Part shown: piece after piece, positions 26,180-34,695 of the stretch
How the letters are laid out: each line of letters opens with the position of its first letter
How positions within the stretch are numbered: position 1 is the first letter of the stretch
DNA from: Amphibacillus jilinensis Y1
GTDB taxonomy: Bacteria; Bacillota; Bacilli; Bacillales; Amphibacillaceae
Length of the DNA stretch: 44,818 nucleotides
NCBI RefSeq assembly: GCF_000306965.1
Contig: NZ_JH976438.1
Span: forward strand, 169,048-213,865
Direction: 5' to 3'
The notes under the pieces: generated by a model
What the model saw: the letters and a program-made list of their open reading frames with translations, nothing else
Told to the model about the DNA's origin: nothing
Databases searched by the model: none
Position numbers and translations under genes: made by a program

Positions 26180-27979
26180 ATGAAACAGTTAAATGCAGAG
26201 CGATTAAGTGATACAATGGAAGCAAGAGCCAAGCATTATAAAGATTATCGAGACCAATTTGAACAGCTTCGCGAATCCTTTGAAGAAATCGTCGAATTAG
26301 ATGGCTTTGAAGGGCGAGGGGCTGAAGCAATTAAAGGTTTCTATCAAGGACAAATAGATGTGATCGATGCCTGGTATCGTTTTATCGATCATCAAATTGC
26401 CTTTTTCGAGGGCGTATCCGGTACCCTATCTGATTTTGAATTAGGTGATCAAACAAAAGTAGATAACCAGTTTTTAAGTGAAGACCTCGCCCAACGCGAA
26501 GTCCAGGCAGATGAAATGGTCAGTGATCAACACCAAACATTAGAACAGATCTTTAGTGAGATCGAAGACATCATGACGCTTCGGCCGTTTTCAAGAGAGC
26601 ATTTTGATCAACAGATGAGTGACTTGCATGAGAAACGCGTCGAAACGATTGAGGCGGTTGAGGATGTCGATAGTGTCTTAGCCGAAGAGTATGAGACCTC
26701 TTTAGTTGAACAGCAATTTATGGCGGCATTATTTGATCAACTCCTGTTAGCAACGATGCAAGGTGGCGACGTGTCAACGATACATTTTGACGCTAATGCT
26801 TACCAGAACAGTGAGGTCTACAAAAATATTGAGGATGCCGAAACTTACACAGTCGAATATCTCGCGTACAAACAAGAACAAGCCCATGCAAGAGAACTGC
26901 AAGACCGTGCGTGGTATGAAGTGCTTTGGGACGGAACAAAAACCTTTGTTGGTGAAGTGACCGGCTATTACGACACCATCCGAGCCTCTACAGGGGTCGA
27001 TCCGGTCACTGGCGTCGAATATACAGCTGGTCAACGGATTGCGTATGCAGGTCTAGCCGCTGCTGGTTTTATCCCGTTTGTTGGTTGGGCAGGCAAAGCG
27101 ATCAAAGGTGGTAAAGGCATCTACGCGACGGCCAAAGGCGTCAAAGCGGTTAATACCAGCTTAGATATCTATAAAACAGCTGGCGCCTTTTCGGCGATTC
27201 AAAAGGCAGAGATGGGGCTTTACGGTTTAGCTGCTGCCAATGGTTTCTCAGAATATATCACAGGCAAAGATGTTTTTGGCAATGAGTTAACAGCCGAACA
27301 GCGCAGTGCGAGTCTTGGCACGGGCATCGCTGCCAGTCTCCCATTTGCACCAAGCATCGCCAGCCAAGGCAAATACCTAGGCAAACAAACGATGCAGAAA
27401 ATCGGCAATATGAACCTGATCAGCGGTTCCAACAACACATTCCGCTCGTTTGGTCAAAAGCAAAGTGGTCTACAGAGATGGCTTGGCAATAACCAAGTCC
27501 AGCCCGCCTTCGCAGGTAATGTTCCAGACGTACCGATGCGTGTAATGGATAGTGGACATATCAACAAGAAGTTGGATGTTGTTTATTCGAAGCGTGTGGG
27601 TAGTGGGAATGTTGGTAAAGGTACGGGTAATGCTTTAGGTGGGGTCAGAATAATAAATAAAAAATATGCAGGAGAAGTCTATAAACTAAGTGGTGATTTA
27701 GGCAAAAAGTATCCTGAAGGGGTCAAGTTTTCTAAAGAAGGTTTTCCTGACTTTAGTCGGTATTCAAAAGCTAATTTAGAAATAAAAGGATTAATCGGCG
27801 ACCATTATTATGATTTCAAAAAAGCTAATGAGGCACTAGGTCTCAAAAATACTCCAGCAGGATATACATGGCATCACGTAGAAGATGGAAAGACAATGAT
27901 GTTGGTTCCAAGTGATATTCATGGAGAAGTAAGACATACTGGTGGCGCTTCATTGATTAAAAAAGGGCTTAGACCATAG
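26180..27979 (+). CDS. LXG-domain polymorphic toxin with C-terminal WHH/HNH-type nuclease
   Basis: About 599 residues from ATG 26180 (AAGTGAGG precedes it). The LXG domain covers about 1-220 (FEEIVELDGFEGRGAEAIKG, FYQGQIDVIDAWYRF). A glycine-rich pretoxin (PT-TG-like) region follows (about 245-400: GVDPVTGVEYTAGQRIAYAG, PFVGWAGKAIKGGKG). The C-terminal 130 residues form the effector, with GYTWHHVEDGKTMMLVPSDI then HGEVRHTGGASLI, the W-H-H and His pattern of HNH/Endo VII-superfamily toxins, so it is a likely DNase. It is exported by the upstream machine into rival cells. The next gene gives immunity. Confidence 0.92.
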   Translation: MKQLNAERLSDTMEARAKHYKDYRDQFEQLRESFEEIVELDGFEGRGAEAIKGFYQGQIDVIDAWYRFIDHQIAFFEGVSGTLSDFELGDQTKVDNQFLSEDLAQREVQADEMVSDQHQTLEQIFSEIEDIMTLRPFSREHFDQQMSDLHEKRVETIEAVEDVDSVLAEEYETSLVEQQFMAALFDQLLLATMQGGDVSTIHFDANAYQNSEVYKNIEDAETYTVEYLAYKQEQAHARELQDRAWYEVLWDGTKTFVGEVTGYYDTIRASTGVDPVTGVEYTAGQRIAYAGLAAAGFIPFVGWAGKAIKGGKGIYATAKGVKAVNTSLDIYKTAGAFSAIQKAEMGLYGLAAANGFSEYITGKDVFGNELTAEQRSASLGTGIAASLPFAPSIASQGKYLGKQTMQKIGNMNLISGSNNTFRSFGQKQSGLQRWLGNNQVQPAFAGNVPDVPMRVMDSGHINKKLDVVYSKRVGSGNVGKGTGNALGGVRIINKKYAGEVYKLSGDLGKKYPEGVKFSKEGFPDFSRYSKANLEIKGLIGDHYYDFKKANEALGLKNTPAGYTWHHVEDGKTMMLVPSDIHGEVRHTGGASLIKKGLRP

Positions 27980-27999
27980 AAAAATAACGGAGGTGTATT

Positions 28000-28539
28000 A
28001 TGATTAATATAGTTTCAAATAAAGGATTTAATGAAAATGAATTAATTACATTTTCTGAAAAGATTGGTTGCGAGTTACCAAATGATTACATTGAATTTTT
28101 ACGACATCATAATGGTGGCTATGTGAAAAATAGCATTAGTACTTATTATAAAAATGGAGAGCAAAAGTTTATTTTGACATCTATGTTTGGATTAGGGTCA
28201 GACGATGATTTAATAAACCAATTTGAAGCATATAAAAATAGAATACCTAATACTTGTATTCCAATAGGAAGAGATGCAGGTGGGAATTTGGTATGTTTAA
28301 ATCTATCAGAATTTAAATATGGATATGTTTATTTTTGGGATCATGAAGAAGAATTTAAATATGAAGAAGGAAAAATAGCTATTAATGATTTGTATTTTAT
28401 TGCAGATTCATTTAAAGAGTTTTTAAATTCTATTGAGAGAGATAGCATAAAGGAACCAGGAGTAGAAGGATATGAAGTGGAAAAAGTTTGGGTAGACCCA
28501 GATTTTCTAAAAGAGTTAGAAAACAACTCCGACAAATAG
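28000..28539 (+). CDS. SMI1/KNR4 (SUKH)-family immunity protein
   Basis: A 179-residue protein with the SUKH fold signature: FSEKIGCELPNDYIEFLRHH followed by NGGY near residue 30-45, then CIPIGRDAGGNLVCLNLSEF, YVYFWDHEEE and a final IADSFKEFLNSIE. SUKH proteins neutralise nuclease toxins in polymorphic toxin systems by direct binding. The ACGGAGGTG ribosome site lies close to the toxin stop, so the pair is co-expressed. The gene is much more AT-rich than the LXG N-terminal part, in keeping with acquisition together with the toxin tip. The partner assignment rests on adjacency. Confidence 0.9.
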   Translation: MINIVSNKGFNENELITFSEKIGCELPNDYIEFLRHHNGGYVKNSISTYYKNGEQKFILTSMFGLGSDDDLINQFEAYKNRIPNTCIPIGRDAGGNLVCLNLSEFKYGYVYFWDHEEEFKYEEGKIAINDLYFIADSFKEFLNSIERDSIKEPGVEGYEVEKVWVDPDFLKELENNSDK

Positions 28540-28553
28540 AGTTTTGAACTATT

Positions 28554-28590
28554 AATAAACGGTTATCTTTTGGGATAGCCGTTTATTTTA
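28554..28590 (+). terminator. Terminator after the toxin-immunity pair
   Basis: AATAAACGGTTATC (28554-28567) pairs with GATAGCCGTTTATT (28574-28587) with one G-U pair and a 6-nt loop, followed by TTTAG. It ends the type VII/LXG transcript and separates it from the unknown genes downstream. Confidence 0.8.
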
Positions 28591-28779
28591 GATTTTTATT
28601 CATTTTTTATAAAAATAAAGGGATTTATATTTTAGGAACAAAGTAAACGATGTTATTTATGAAATTCAATACTCATGTTGGTTAAACTATCATGGAGTAT
28701 CATTCTAATACTTGGATTGGCTGACAAGAACGAGAATTAGGCGAGTTGACATTTTATATGGCAGGGACAGTGATAAAAG

Positions 28780-29394
28780 TTGATTGAAAAATTCCAAAAA
28801 ATCCTTGATAGTAACAAATATTCAATTATTGAAAAGGATAATTCTATAAAAATTCACCCTGTAGATAATAACTTAGTGATACCTGATCAACACGTTAATA
28901 TACAAGAATATGATTCAAAATATTTCATTTTTTTGGTATCAAGAAATGAAAAAAAACAAGTAGCCGAGATAAATGTTAAAGATATTGATTTTTCTATAGC
29001 AATAGCAATAGTTATATGCAAAAGTAATTTTGAACAACCCTGTCAGGATTTAGCCTTTATAAGGAAAATTCGCGAGCTAATTAAAAATAATGAGATAGAC
29101 AATGTAGAGAAATTATTTAAACAAGAAATTAACAATGATTTTTTTTCGATAGAAAATCATAAAGAGAATAATATTAATCTTTACAGAAATGGCGATAGAG
29201 CAAGTGTATATTATAATAAAGATTATATTGTTAAAGAAGTTAAATTGAGCAGGGCTTATGTTGTTTTATACAATTATGTGAAATTACTTGAGGAATTTGA
29301 ACCCATATATAAAGAGCTTACTAATTATTTGAGGGTCAATAAGAACAATGATTATTTTGAGTTGCGGAAATACTATGTTTTTGGAGAAATTTGA
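28780..29394 (+). CDS. Unrecognised AT-rich protein, possible orphan immunity protein
   Basis: About 204 residues from a TTG start at 28780, with a weak AAAAG before it; no upstream ATG in frame is better. The sequence (IEKFQKILDSNKYSIIEKDN, then QHVNIQEYDSKYFIFLVSRN and ELTNYLRVNKNNDYFELRKY) is soluble, with no signal peptide or membrane segment. I do not recognise the family. It lies downstream of the LXG/SUKH pair, has the same AT-rich composition, and is coupled to the next gene. The neighbourhood suggests an immunity or toxin-associated protein, but this is inference only. Confidence 0.6.
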   Translation: MIEKFQKILDSNKYSIIEKDNSIKIHPVDNNLVIPDQHVNIQEYDSKYFIFLVSRNEKKQVAEINVKDIDFSIAIAIVICKSNFEQPCQDLAFIRKIRELIKNNEIDNVEKLFKQEINNDFFSIENHKENNINLYRNGDRASVYYNKDYIVKEVKLSRAYVVLYNYVKLLEEFEPIYKELTNYLRVNKNNDYFELRKYYVFGEI

Positions 29395-29687
29395 TTAAAG
29401 GGCATTTTGATAATAAAATTGGTGATTTTACAATTTATAATATAACAGAAGAACCGTATGAAATTTTTAATATTACATTTGATGCTTATCATTATCACAT
29501 TGTGAATTTCAGTTATAATAGGGGAAGCATAGGTTGTGGTTTATCCCAAGGTAAATATGATATTGAATTGAAAACCAGCCAAGAATGGTATGATAAAGCA
29601 GATATGGATGTTTTTTGTAAAGAGCTTCAAGAACAATTAGAATTAAGAATACCTAATAAATTTTTAGAGCATTATGGTTGGAAATAA
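29391..29687 (+). CDS. Unrecognised small protein, coupled to the preceding gene
   Basis: About 98 residues from TTG 29391, overlapping the upstream stop (TTGA), with TTGGAG just before. It is soluble and rich in aromatic residues (EPYEIFNITFDAYHYHIVNF, then SYNRGSIGCGLSQGKYDIEL), ending FLEHYGWK. It shows no known motif. Its coupling, composition and site next to a decayed Ntox15-like toxin tail suggest an immunity-type gene left over from a toxin module, but no family can be named. A terminator follows at once. Confidence 0.6.
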   Translation: MIKGHFDNKIGDFTIYNITEEPYEIFNITFDAYHYHIVNFSYNRGSIGCGLSQGKYDIELKTSQEWYDKADMDVFCKELQEQLELRIPNKFLEHYGWK

Positions 29688-29700
29688 AGAATGGCGTGGG

Positions 29701-29733
29701 GAGAACCTAAAGATCAGCAGACTTTAGGTTCTC
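29701..29733 (+). terminator. Perfect 12-bp hairpin after the unknown gene pair
   Basis: GAGAACCTAAAG (29701-29712) and CTTTAGGTTCTC (29722-29733) pair perfectly around a 9-nt loop; a T-rich stretch (TATATTTATGTTTT) follows. It is likely a terminator, although the T-run is broken. Confidence 0.65.
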
Positions 29734-30001
29734 TATATTTATGTTTTAAAAGAAATGTTAAACATGATTCCAAAGAGTTTGCAAGACAATTGAAAGAACA
29801 GGAAAAAAGGTATGAATGAACTTACAGTTGATAAGTATTGAAAAAGATCGTGAGAACTATATTGAGAAAGGGTGTACATTTGAAGAAAAAGGATCGAGTT
29901 TCGAAGCGTTTATGCATGCACTGGCGGTTGATGGGAGCGTAAAATACCATGTGACAAGAGCAATAAATGGTGCCATTTTACACTATTTATTAGTGCTTTA
30001 A
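29734..30001 (+). pseudogene. Decayed polymorphic toxin tail resembling Ntox15
   Basis: One frame reads CFKRNVKHDSKEFARQLKEQ followed by EK and ends at 29818. The next frame takes over with MNELTVDKY, and a third continues KDRENYIEKG to 30001. Joined, this gives the sequence pattern CFK...EFARQLKEQEKgMNELTVDKYlKdRENYIEKG, which matches the start of the Ntox15 (polymorphic toxin type 15) domain found at the end of LXG proteins such as YeeF/YobL. At least two frameshifts and a missing C-terminal half (no LHNPDxIAGG) show that it is broken. There is no LXG part in front, so it is an orphan tip. Confidence 0.6.
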
Positions 30002-30164
30002 AAAGGTATAGTAATATTATCTGACAAAAAACGTCGTTTAACTTCATTATCAATGGAAGTGTGCTCGTTTATCGCATTACATAAGGTTTTGATGAACATA
30101 GTGCGCTAAAAGCTATCGTTTTTTGGGATAAATGTTCCATACTACATCACTGAGGAGTGAAGCA

Positions 30165-32180
30165 ATGAATATGATTCGAAATATTAGGAAGTTTTTTGGC
30201 ACCCTGAAGTTTAAATTTATGCTAAGCATGCTGTGCCTCGCACTTATTCCACTTCTATGTTTGGCCGTTTTGCAATCAAGTCAGTTTAGTTCTTTTTTAC
30301 AAAATAATATTAAGGTGCAACAGACAGAACTGGCCGAGATGAATAGGAATTCATTAAGCGATTGGCTTGACAATAAGGCACTGCAACTTTCAAACAATCT
30401 TGATGCGCATCCGGAGTTTCAAGAGATGGACTTCGACTATATAGATTCTGTTCTGGATTATTTGCAAATAAGTGATTCAGATGTAGAACTTTCAAGCGTT
30501 ATCAACAAGGATGGCAATATCCGTACCCCCGGTATCAATTTGAAGGATAGAGATTATTTCCAGGAGGCCGCTGAAACGAAAGAATATGCAGTGAGTGATA
30601 TCATTGAAAATGCAGAAACGGGGAGCGAGCAAATCGTTGTTGCTGTACCTGTACTTGATCAAGATGATAATTTTAATGGTGTCATTGCCAGCTTTGTCGG
30701 ACTGGATGTGCTTTCGGATACGATAGGGAAAATTCAAATTGCCGATACCGGATTTGGTTTTTTATTATCGGCAAATGGTGATTTCATCTATCATCCCGAT
30801 CAGGACATCAGAGGTCAGAATTATAACGATCTTGATTTAAACGAGGAAACATTTCAAGCTTTTGAGGGAGAAATATTAGCGAACGATACTGGGCACGTGA
30901 CCTACACAGATAACTTAGGGGATGAGAAGATTGCAACATTTTCCACTGTCGGTAAATCTGGATGGAAAGTCGTAGTAACGGCGCCTACCGACGAAGTGTA
31001 TGCAGAAGTTAATGCTATGACTCGTTTATCAACGCTTTTTATATCAGCTGCGATCTTGCTTGTCATTGCCGCGGCCTTTTTTGTAGCGAATTTCCTTGCC
31101 AAACCGATTACACAGGTATCTAAACATTTAAACATACTTGCCAATGCTGATTTTACGCAAGAAGTGCCTGAAAAGCTTATGAAAAGGAAAGATGAGATTG
31201 GTGATCTCGTAAATGCTACAGACAAAATGCAAGGTTCATTAATTGATGTTATAAAAAGTGTTTCAGATGCAACGGATCATTTGTCAAGGAATAGTGAAGA
31301 CTTAACGCATTCAGCAAACGAAGTGACTGAAGGAAGTAAGCAAATTGCAACAACCATGCAGGAACTGTCTTCAGGTGCTGAGTCACAAGCCAATACCTCT
31401 GGAACAATATCTGAATTAATGGAAGGTTTTGTTAAAAAAGTAACTGAAGCTAGTCATAATACGGTACAAATGAGCAAAGAATCAAAAAGTATTATTGAAC
31501 AAACCGAAAAAGGCCAAGAATCAATGGGTGAATCCGTAGCTCAAATGGATACGATCTATCGCATAGTAGAAGATGCCGTTGAAAAAGTAGGCAAGCTTGA
31601 TCAACAGTCAAAAGAAATTTCAAAATTAGTTGAAGTGATTCAAGGGATTGCAGAACAAACGAATTTACTCGCACTTAATGCAGCTATTGAAGCCGCACGG
31701 GCAGGTGAGCACGGTAAAGGATTTGCAGTAGTAGCTAGCGAAGTCCGTAAGCTTGCTGAGGAGGTTACATCTTCCGTTGGTGATATTACAAACATTGTCA
31801 CTGGTATTCAGAAGGTATCAAATGATGTAATGGACTCGCTTCAAAATGGTTATCAAGTGGTGGAACAAGGCTCAAAACAAATAGCTGTCACGGGTGAAAA
31901 GTTTACAGGGATTAATCAAGCTGTAAGTGATATGGTAACCAAGTTCCAAAGTATATCCACGCATTTAACTAAAATTGTGGGTGATAGTGAAAAAATGAGC
32001 AACTCAATTGTAGAAATTGCATCTGTTTCTCAAGAATCAGCTGCAGGTACTGAACAAACAGCTGCTTCCTCGGAACAATTACTAGGCTCAATGGAAGAAG
32101 TGACACACAGTGCTGATCAATTAGCTCGACTCGCAGAAGACCTAACAAAGAAGGTTAGTCACTTCAAAATATCAGAATAA
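30165..32180 (+). CDS. Methyl-accepting chemotaxis protein with dCache sensor domain
   Basis: About 671 residues from ATG 30165 (GAGGAGTG precedes it; the frame from 30132 has no ribosome site). TM1 is about 20-40 (FMLSMLCLALIPLLCLAVLQ), followed by an extracellular double-Cache domain (about 40-285, with INKDGNIRTPGINLKDRDYF and ADTGFGFLLSANGDFIYHPD). TM2 is about 288-310, then HAMP, then a signalling coiled coil with the hairpin tip EVIQGIAEQTNLLALNAAIE, which interacts with CheA/CheW. The YHPD and RDYF motifs are those of Cache domains that bind small amino or carboxylic acids. The ligand is unknown. Confidence 0.93.
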   Translation: MNMIRNIRKFFGTLKFKFMLSMLCLALIPLLCLAVLQSSQFSSFLQNNIKVQQTELAEMNRNSLSDWLDNKALQLSNNLDAHPEFQEMDFDYIDSVLDYLQISDSDVELSSVINKDGNIRTPGINLKDRDYFQEAAETKEYAVSDIIENAETGSEQIVVAVPVLDQDDNFNGVIASFVGLDVLSDTIGKIQIADTGFGFLLSANGDFIYHPDQDIRGQNYNDLDLNEETFQAFEGEILANDTGHVTYTDNLGDEKIATFSTVGKSGWKVVVTAPTDEVYAEVNAMTRLSTLFISAAILLVIAAAFFVANFLAKPITQVSKHLNILANADFTQEVPEKLMKRKDEIGDLVNATDKMQGSLIDVIKSVSDATDHLSRNSEDLTHSANEVTEGSKQIATTMQELSSGAESQANTSGTISELMEGFVKKVTEASHNTVQMSKESKSIIEQTEKGQESMGESVAQMDTIYRIVEDAVEKVGKLDQQSKEISKLVEVIQGIAEQTNLLALNAAIEAARAGEHGKGFAVVASEVRKLAEEVTSSVGDITNIVTGIQKVSNDVMDSLQNGYQVVEQGSKQIAVTGEKFTGINQAVSDMVTKFQSISTHLTKIVGDSEKMSNSIVEIASVSQESAAGTEQTAASSEQLLGSMEEVTHSADQLARLAEDLTKKVSHFKISE

Positions 32181-32206
32181 TTATAGAAGTTTTTTATATA
32201 GATATT

Positions 32207-32247
32207 ACCCCGCACATAGTTTTCATAAACGAAGGTGCGGGGTTTTT
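32207..32247 (+). terminator. Terminator of the chemoreceptor gene
   Basis: ACCCCGCAC (32207-32215) pairs with GTGCGGGGT (32235-32243), with a TTTTT run following. It is a classical GC-rich intrinsic terminator, about 27 bp after the stop codon of the chemoreceptor. Confidence 0.9.
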
Positions 32248-32331
32248 GATCAATAAATTAGAAAAGGTAAAAGCACGTTATTATTTAATTAAAATTGAAT
32301 CTGCTGTTAAAGAAGTTGATAAGGTTGAGTG

Positions 32332-32505
32332 ACCTACCTAGGTCATGAAATTATTGGTCACAGTGCAGGAACTCACAAAAGTGCTTAGTTCACCGCGCCT
32401 TCGCATCCGTCCCATACAATCCTCATCATCTGGAATTGTTTCACAGTGATAGAGGCAAACCAGTTGATTGATCAGGCATTAGAAACGTTTGCAATAAGCG
32501 ATTAA
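32332..32505 (+). pseudogene. IS3-family transposase (OrfB) relic
   Basis: Pieces of an rve-type (DDE) transposase can be read across two or three frames: TYLGHEIIGHSAGTHKS (from 32332), then VHRAFASVPYNPHHLELFHS followed by DRGK (32388-32459), then ANQLIDQALETFAIS (32455-32502). Joined, this is the familiar IS3-group stretch REIIGHSAG...FHSDRGsEFaNQLIDeALETFgI, in which HSDRG holds a catalytic Asp. Small deletions and at least two frame changes make it non-functional. No terminal inverted repeats are seen. A group II intron relic begins at its 3' edge. Confidence 0.7.
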
Positions 32506-32514
32506 CTCTCGTCC

Positions 32515-32650
32515 TTTCACACCGCCGTATGTACCATTCGGTATACGGCACTTTCATTTAAGTCAAACGTGCATGCTCATATCTGCCAATTAGATTCTCA
32601 CCCCCCTGGTTTGGCCAGTATTTATCATCAAGCGCTTGACTTAATAGCGG
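32515..32650 (-). mobile_element. Group II intron relic: maturase C-terminus and domain V
   Basis: On the minus strand a frame ending at 32558 reads ALDDKYWPNQGGENLIGRYE and HARLT, then stop, like the last residues of group II intron reverse transcriptases (YW-x-x-QG...L-x-x-RYE-x-x-R). About 10 nt later comes GCCGTATACCGAATGGTACATACGGC, folding as the 34-nt domain V hairpin, then GGTGTGAAAGGAC, the usual domain V-VI junction. The rest of the intron is missing, so it is a 3'-end fragment. It abuts the IS3 relic, which may have been its target. Confidence 0.65.
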
Positions 32651-32713
32651 ACGACGTCAGTCCACCAATAGCTTCTCCTTCTGTGTTAAAATAAGATAAA
32701 CACAATGACAAGT

Positions 32714-32857
32714 TTATCACAGATAACCGTTCCAAAACGCTAGGGTTAAAATAGAGCGTAGCGTTCATCCCTTTAAGAGATAGTAGTAATCTGATTCGGG
32801 TAGCGACCTATTATGGGGGAAATAACTGTAACGGCTACTGATTGAAGTTTTTGTTAC
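32714..32857 (+). repeat. Structured intergenic element, copy D (diverged)
   Basis: From 32724: TAACCGTTCCAAAACGCTAGGG, then AAATAGA (about 32748). The 3' half still shows GGGGGAA...AACGGCTACTGATTGAAG and a T-run at about 32848, but the terminal hairpin is degraded compared with copies A, B and C. It lies between the intron relic and lytS, in the same orientation as the gene that follows. Confidence 0.6.
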
Positions 32858-32946
32858 AAAATGAACGGTATAAGAGAAAGAGGTCGGTGGAGAACAGTGT
32901 AAGTTAATTTTTGGATGATTTAACGTTCGTGAGGGGAAGGTTACAT

Positions 32947-34695
32947 ATGGTAGAAATATTATTTATGATGCTTGAGCGCTTAGGTATTATTGTGACAATT
33001 GCCTTTGTCGTTACGCGATTACAGTTTTCACGCAATATGTTAACGGTGCCAAAAATGACTGCTAAGCAAGGGTACGCAGCGATGGTTTTCTTTGGGGTGT
33101 TTGGCATTATTGGAACGTACTCTGGCTTTGCGCTGAGTTTAGATACGCTTCAGTATGAACGATCACTCCTAGGGATTGAAGCGAATGAAGCAATCGCTAA
33201 TTTTCGAGTGATTGGTGTTGTGCTTGCTGGTATTTTTGGTGGATACAAAGTAGGTGCAGGTGCTGGTTTGATTGCGGGCGGTCATCGTTTTTTATTAGGT
33301 GGCTATACGGGCTTAGCGTGTGGGCTTGCTTCAATTATAGCAGGGTTGTTAGGTGGGTTATACAACCAAAAATACAAACAAATGCCTTCAATCCCGAGCG
33401 TTATTCTACTTGGTGCCTTAGCAGAGACGATACAAATGGCGATGATCATCATCCTCTCCAGACCGCTTGATCAAGTATTCGCATTAGTGCAGATGATTGG
33501 ATTTCCAATGATTATTGCTAACGGACTGGGTTGTGGTTTGTTTTTACTCATTATCAAAAGTGTTCAGGAGAAAGAGGATCGTGTGGGTGCTTCGCATGCG
33601 CAACAAACATTGCGGATCGCAGACCAAACGATTAAGCATCTTAGAAGCGGTTTGACTGCTCAGTCAGCAGAAGCAGTCTGCAACATTCTTTTTTCTGAGA
33701 CCAAGCCGATTGCAGTAGCAATTACTAACGAATCTGATATTCTAGCGCATATGGGTCAGGGAAGTGACCATCATCGTTCAGGTGATCCGATTCAAACGGA
33801 AGCGACAAGAAAGGTTATTCATAATGGCAAGATTAATGTGACGACTAAAAAAGGCATACACTGTGATCATCCGAATTGCACATTAAAATTTGCGGTCATC
33901 GCCCCACTAAAAAGTAGAGAGAAAACGATCGGGACATTGAAAATTTATTATGCAGATCAGCACCATATGAAAAATGCCGCGATTGAATTAGTCAGTGGCT
34001 TAAGTGTTTTATTAAGCAATCAAATTGAATTATCAGAGGCAGAGGAAGCTTATCAACTCGCTCAAAAAGCGGAAATTAATGCGCTCCAAGCACAAATGAG
34101 TCCGCATTTTATGTTTAATTCGCTAAGTGCCGTCAATGCTTTGATTCGAATGGATCCGAATAAAGCAAGAGAGATGATTCAATCGTTATCGCAGTTTATC
34201 CGCCAAAATATTATGGCCTCAAATCAGCGCATGACAACAATTGAAGTGGAATTAAGTCATATAAAATCCTATTTAACCATTGAAGAAACGCGATTTTCGG
34301 AAAGGCTACAAATCAACTATGATATTGACGCTACGGCTTTGCAAACAAAGCTCCCCCCTTTAACGTTGCAACCGATTGTAGAAAATGCCATTAAACATGG
34401 AATCAAAGATATCGAAAGATCGTGTTCAATTTTAATCGCAGTTAAAACCATGCTAGATCATGTAGAGATCATGATTAAAGATGATGGTAAGGGGATTGCT
34501 CGTGATCAACTCGCTTGTATTGGAAAAAAAATCATAGATTCAAAAACAGGTACAGGCGTAGGGTTATACAATATTAATAGGCGTTTAGAACTGATATTTG
34601 GCCATGCTTCAGCATTACAGATAAAGAGTGAAGAAAATCGTGGAACATCGGTATCATTCTCTGTTCCAAGGTTGGAGGGAAGCTTTGATGAGTGA
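32947..34695 (+). CDS. LytS-type sensor histidine kinase
   Basis: About 582 residues from ATG 32947 (AGGGGAAGG precedes it). The N-terminal 5TMR-LYT membrane sensor has about six helices (1-200) with RVIGVVLAGIFGGYKVGAGA and AGGHRFLLGGYTGLACG. A GAF-like domain follows (about 215-360). The His-kinase region has QMSPHFMFNSLSAVNALIRM with phospho-acceptor His387. The ATPase domain has PLTLQPIVENAIKHGI, DDGKGI and GTGVGLYNINRR. This is the LytS/YpdA/BtsS class. With LytTR-type lytT overlapping its end and a CstA-family transporter next, it is probably a pyruvate- or metabolite-sensing kinase, as BtsS is. Confidence 0.93.
   Translation: MVEILFMMLERLGIIVTIAFVVTRLQFSRNMLTVPKMTAKQGYAAMVFFGVFGIIGTYSGFALSLDTLQYERSLLGIEANEAIANFRVIGVVLAGIFGGYKVGAGAGLIAGGHRFLLGGYTGLACGLASIIAGLLGGLYNQKYKQMPSIPSVILLGALAETIQMAMIIILSRPLDQVFALVQMIGFPMIIANGLGCGLFLLIIKSVQEKEDRVGASHAQQTLRIADQTIKHLRSGLTAQSAEAVCNILFSETKPIAVAITNESDILAHMGQGSDHHRSGDPIQTEATRKVIHNGKINVTTKKGIHCDHPNCTLKFAVIAPLKSREKTIGTLKIYYADQHHMKNAAIELVSGLSVLLSNQIELSEAEEAYQLAQKAEINALQAQMSPHFMFNSLSAVNALIRMDPNKAREMIQSLSQFIRQNIMASNQRMTTIEVELSHIKSYLTIEETRFSERLQINYDIDATALQTKLPPLTLQPIVENAIKHGIKDIERSCSILIAVKTMLDHVEIMIKDDGKGIARDQLACIGKKIIDSKTGTGVGLYNINRRLELIFGHASALQIKSEENRGTSVSFSVPRLEGSFDE

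Noticed and set aside
30110-30140. Sigma-D-like promoter (TAAA...GATAA) before the chemoreceptor
   Set aside because: Spacing and the GCC part of the -10 box do not fit the sigma-D consensus well enough.
3635-32869. Exact 15-mer TTACAAAATGAACGG at 3635 and about 32855
   Set aside because: A single shared 15-mer is expected by chance in an AT-rich window of this size, and the flanks do not match.
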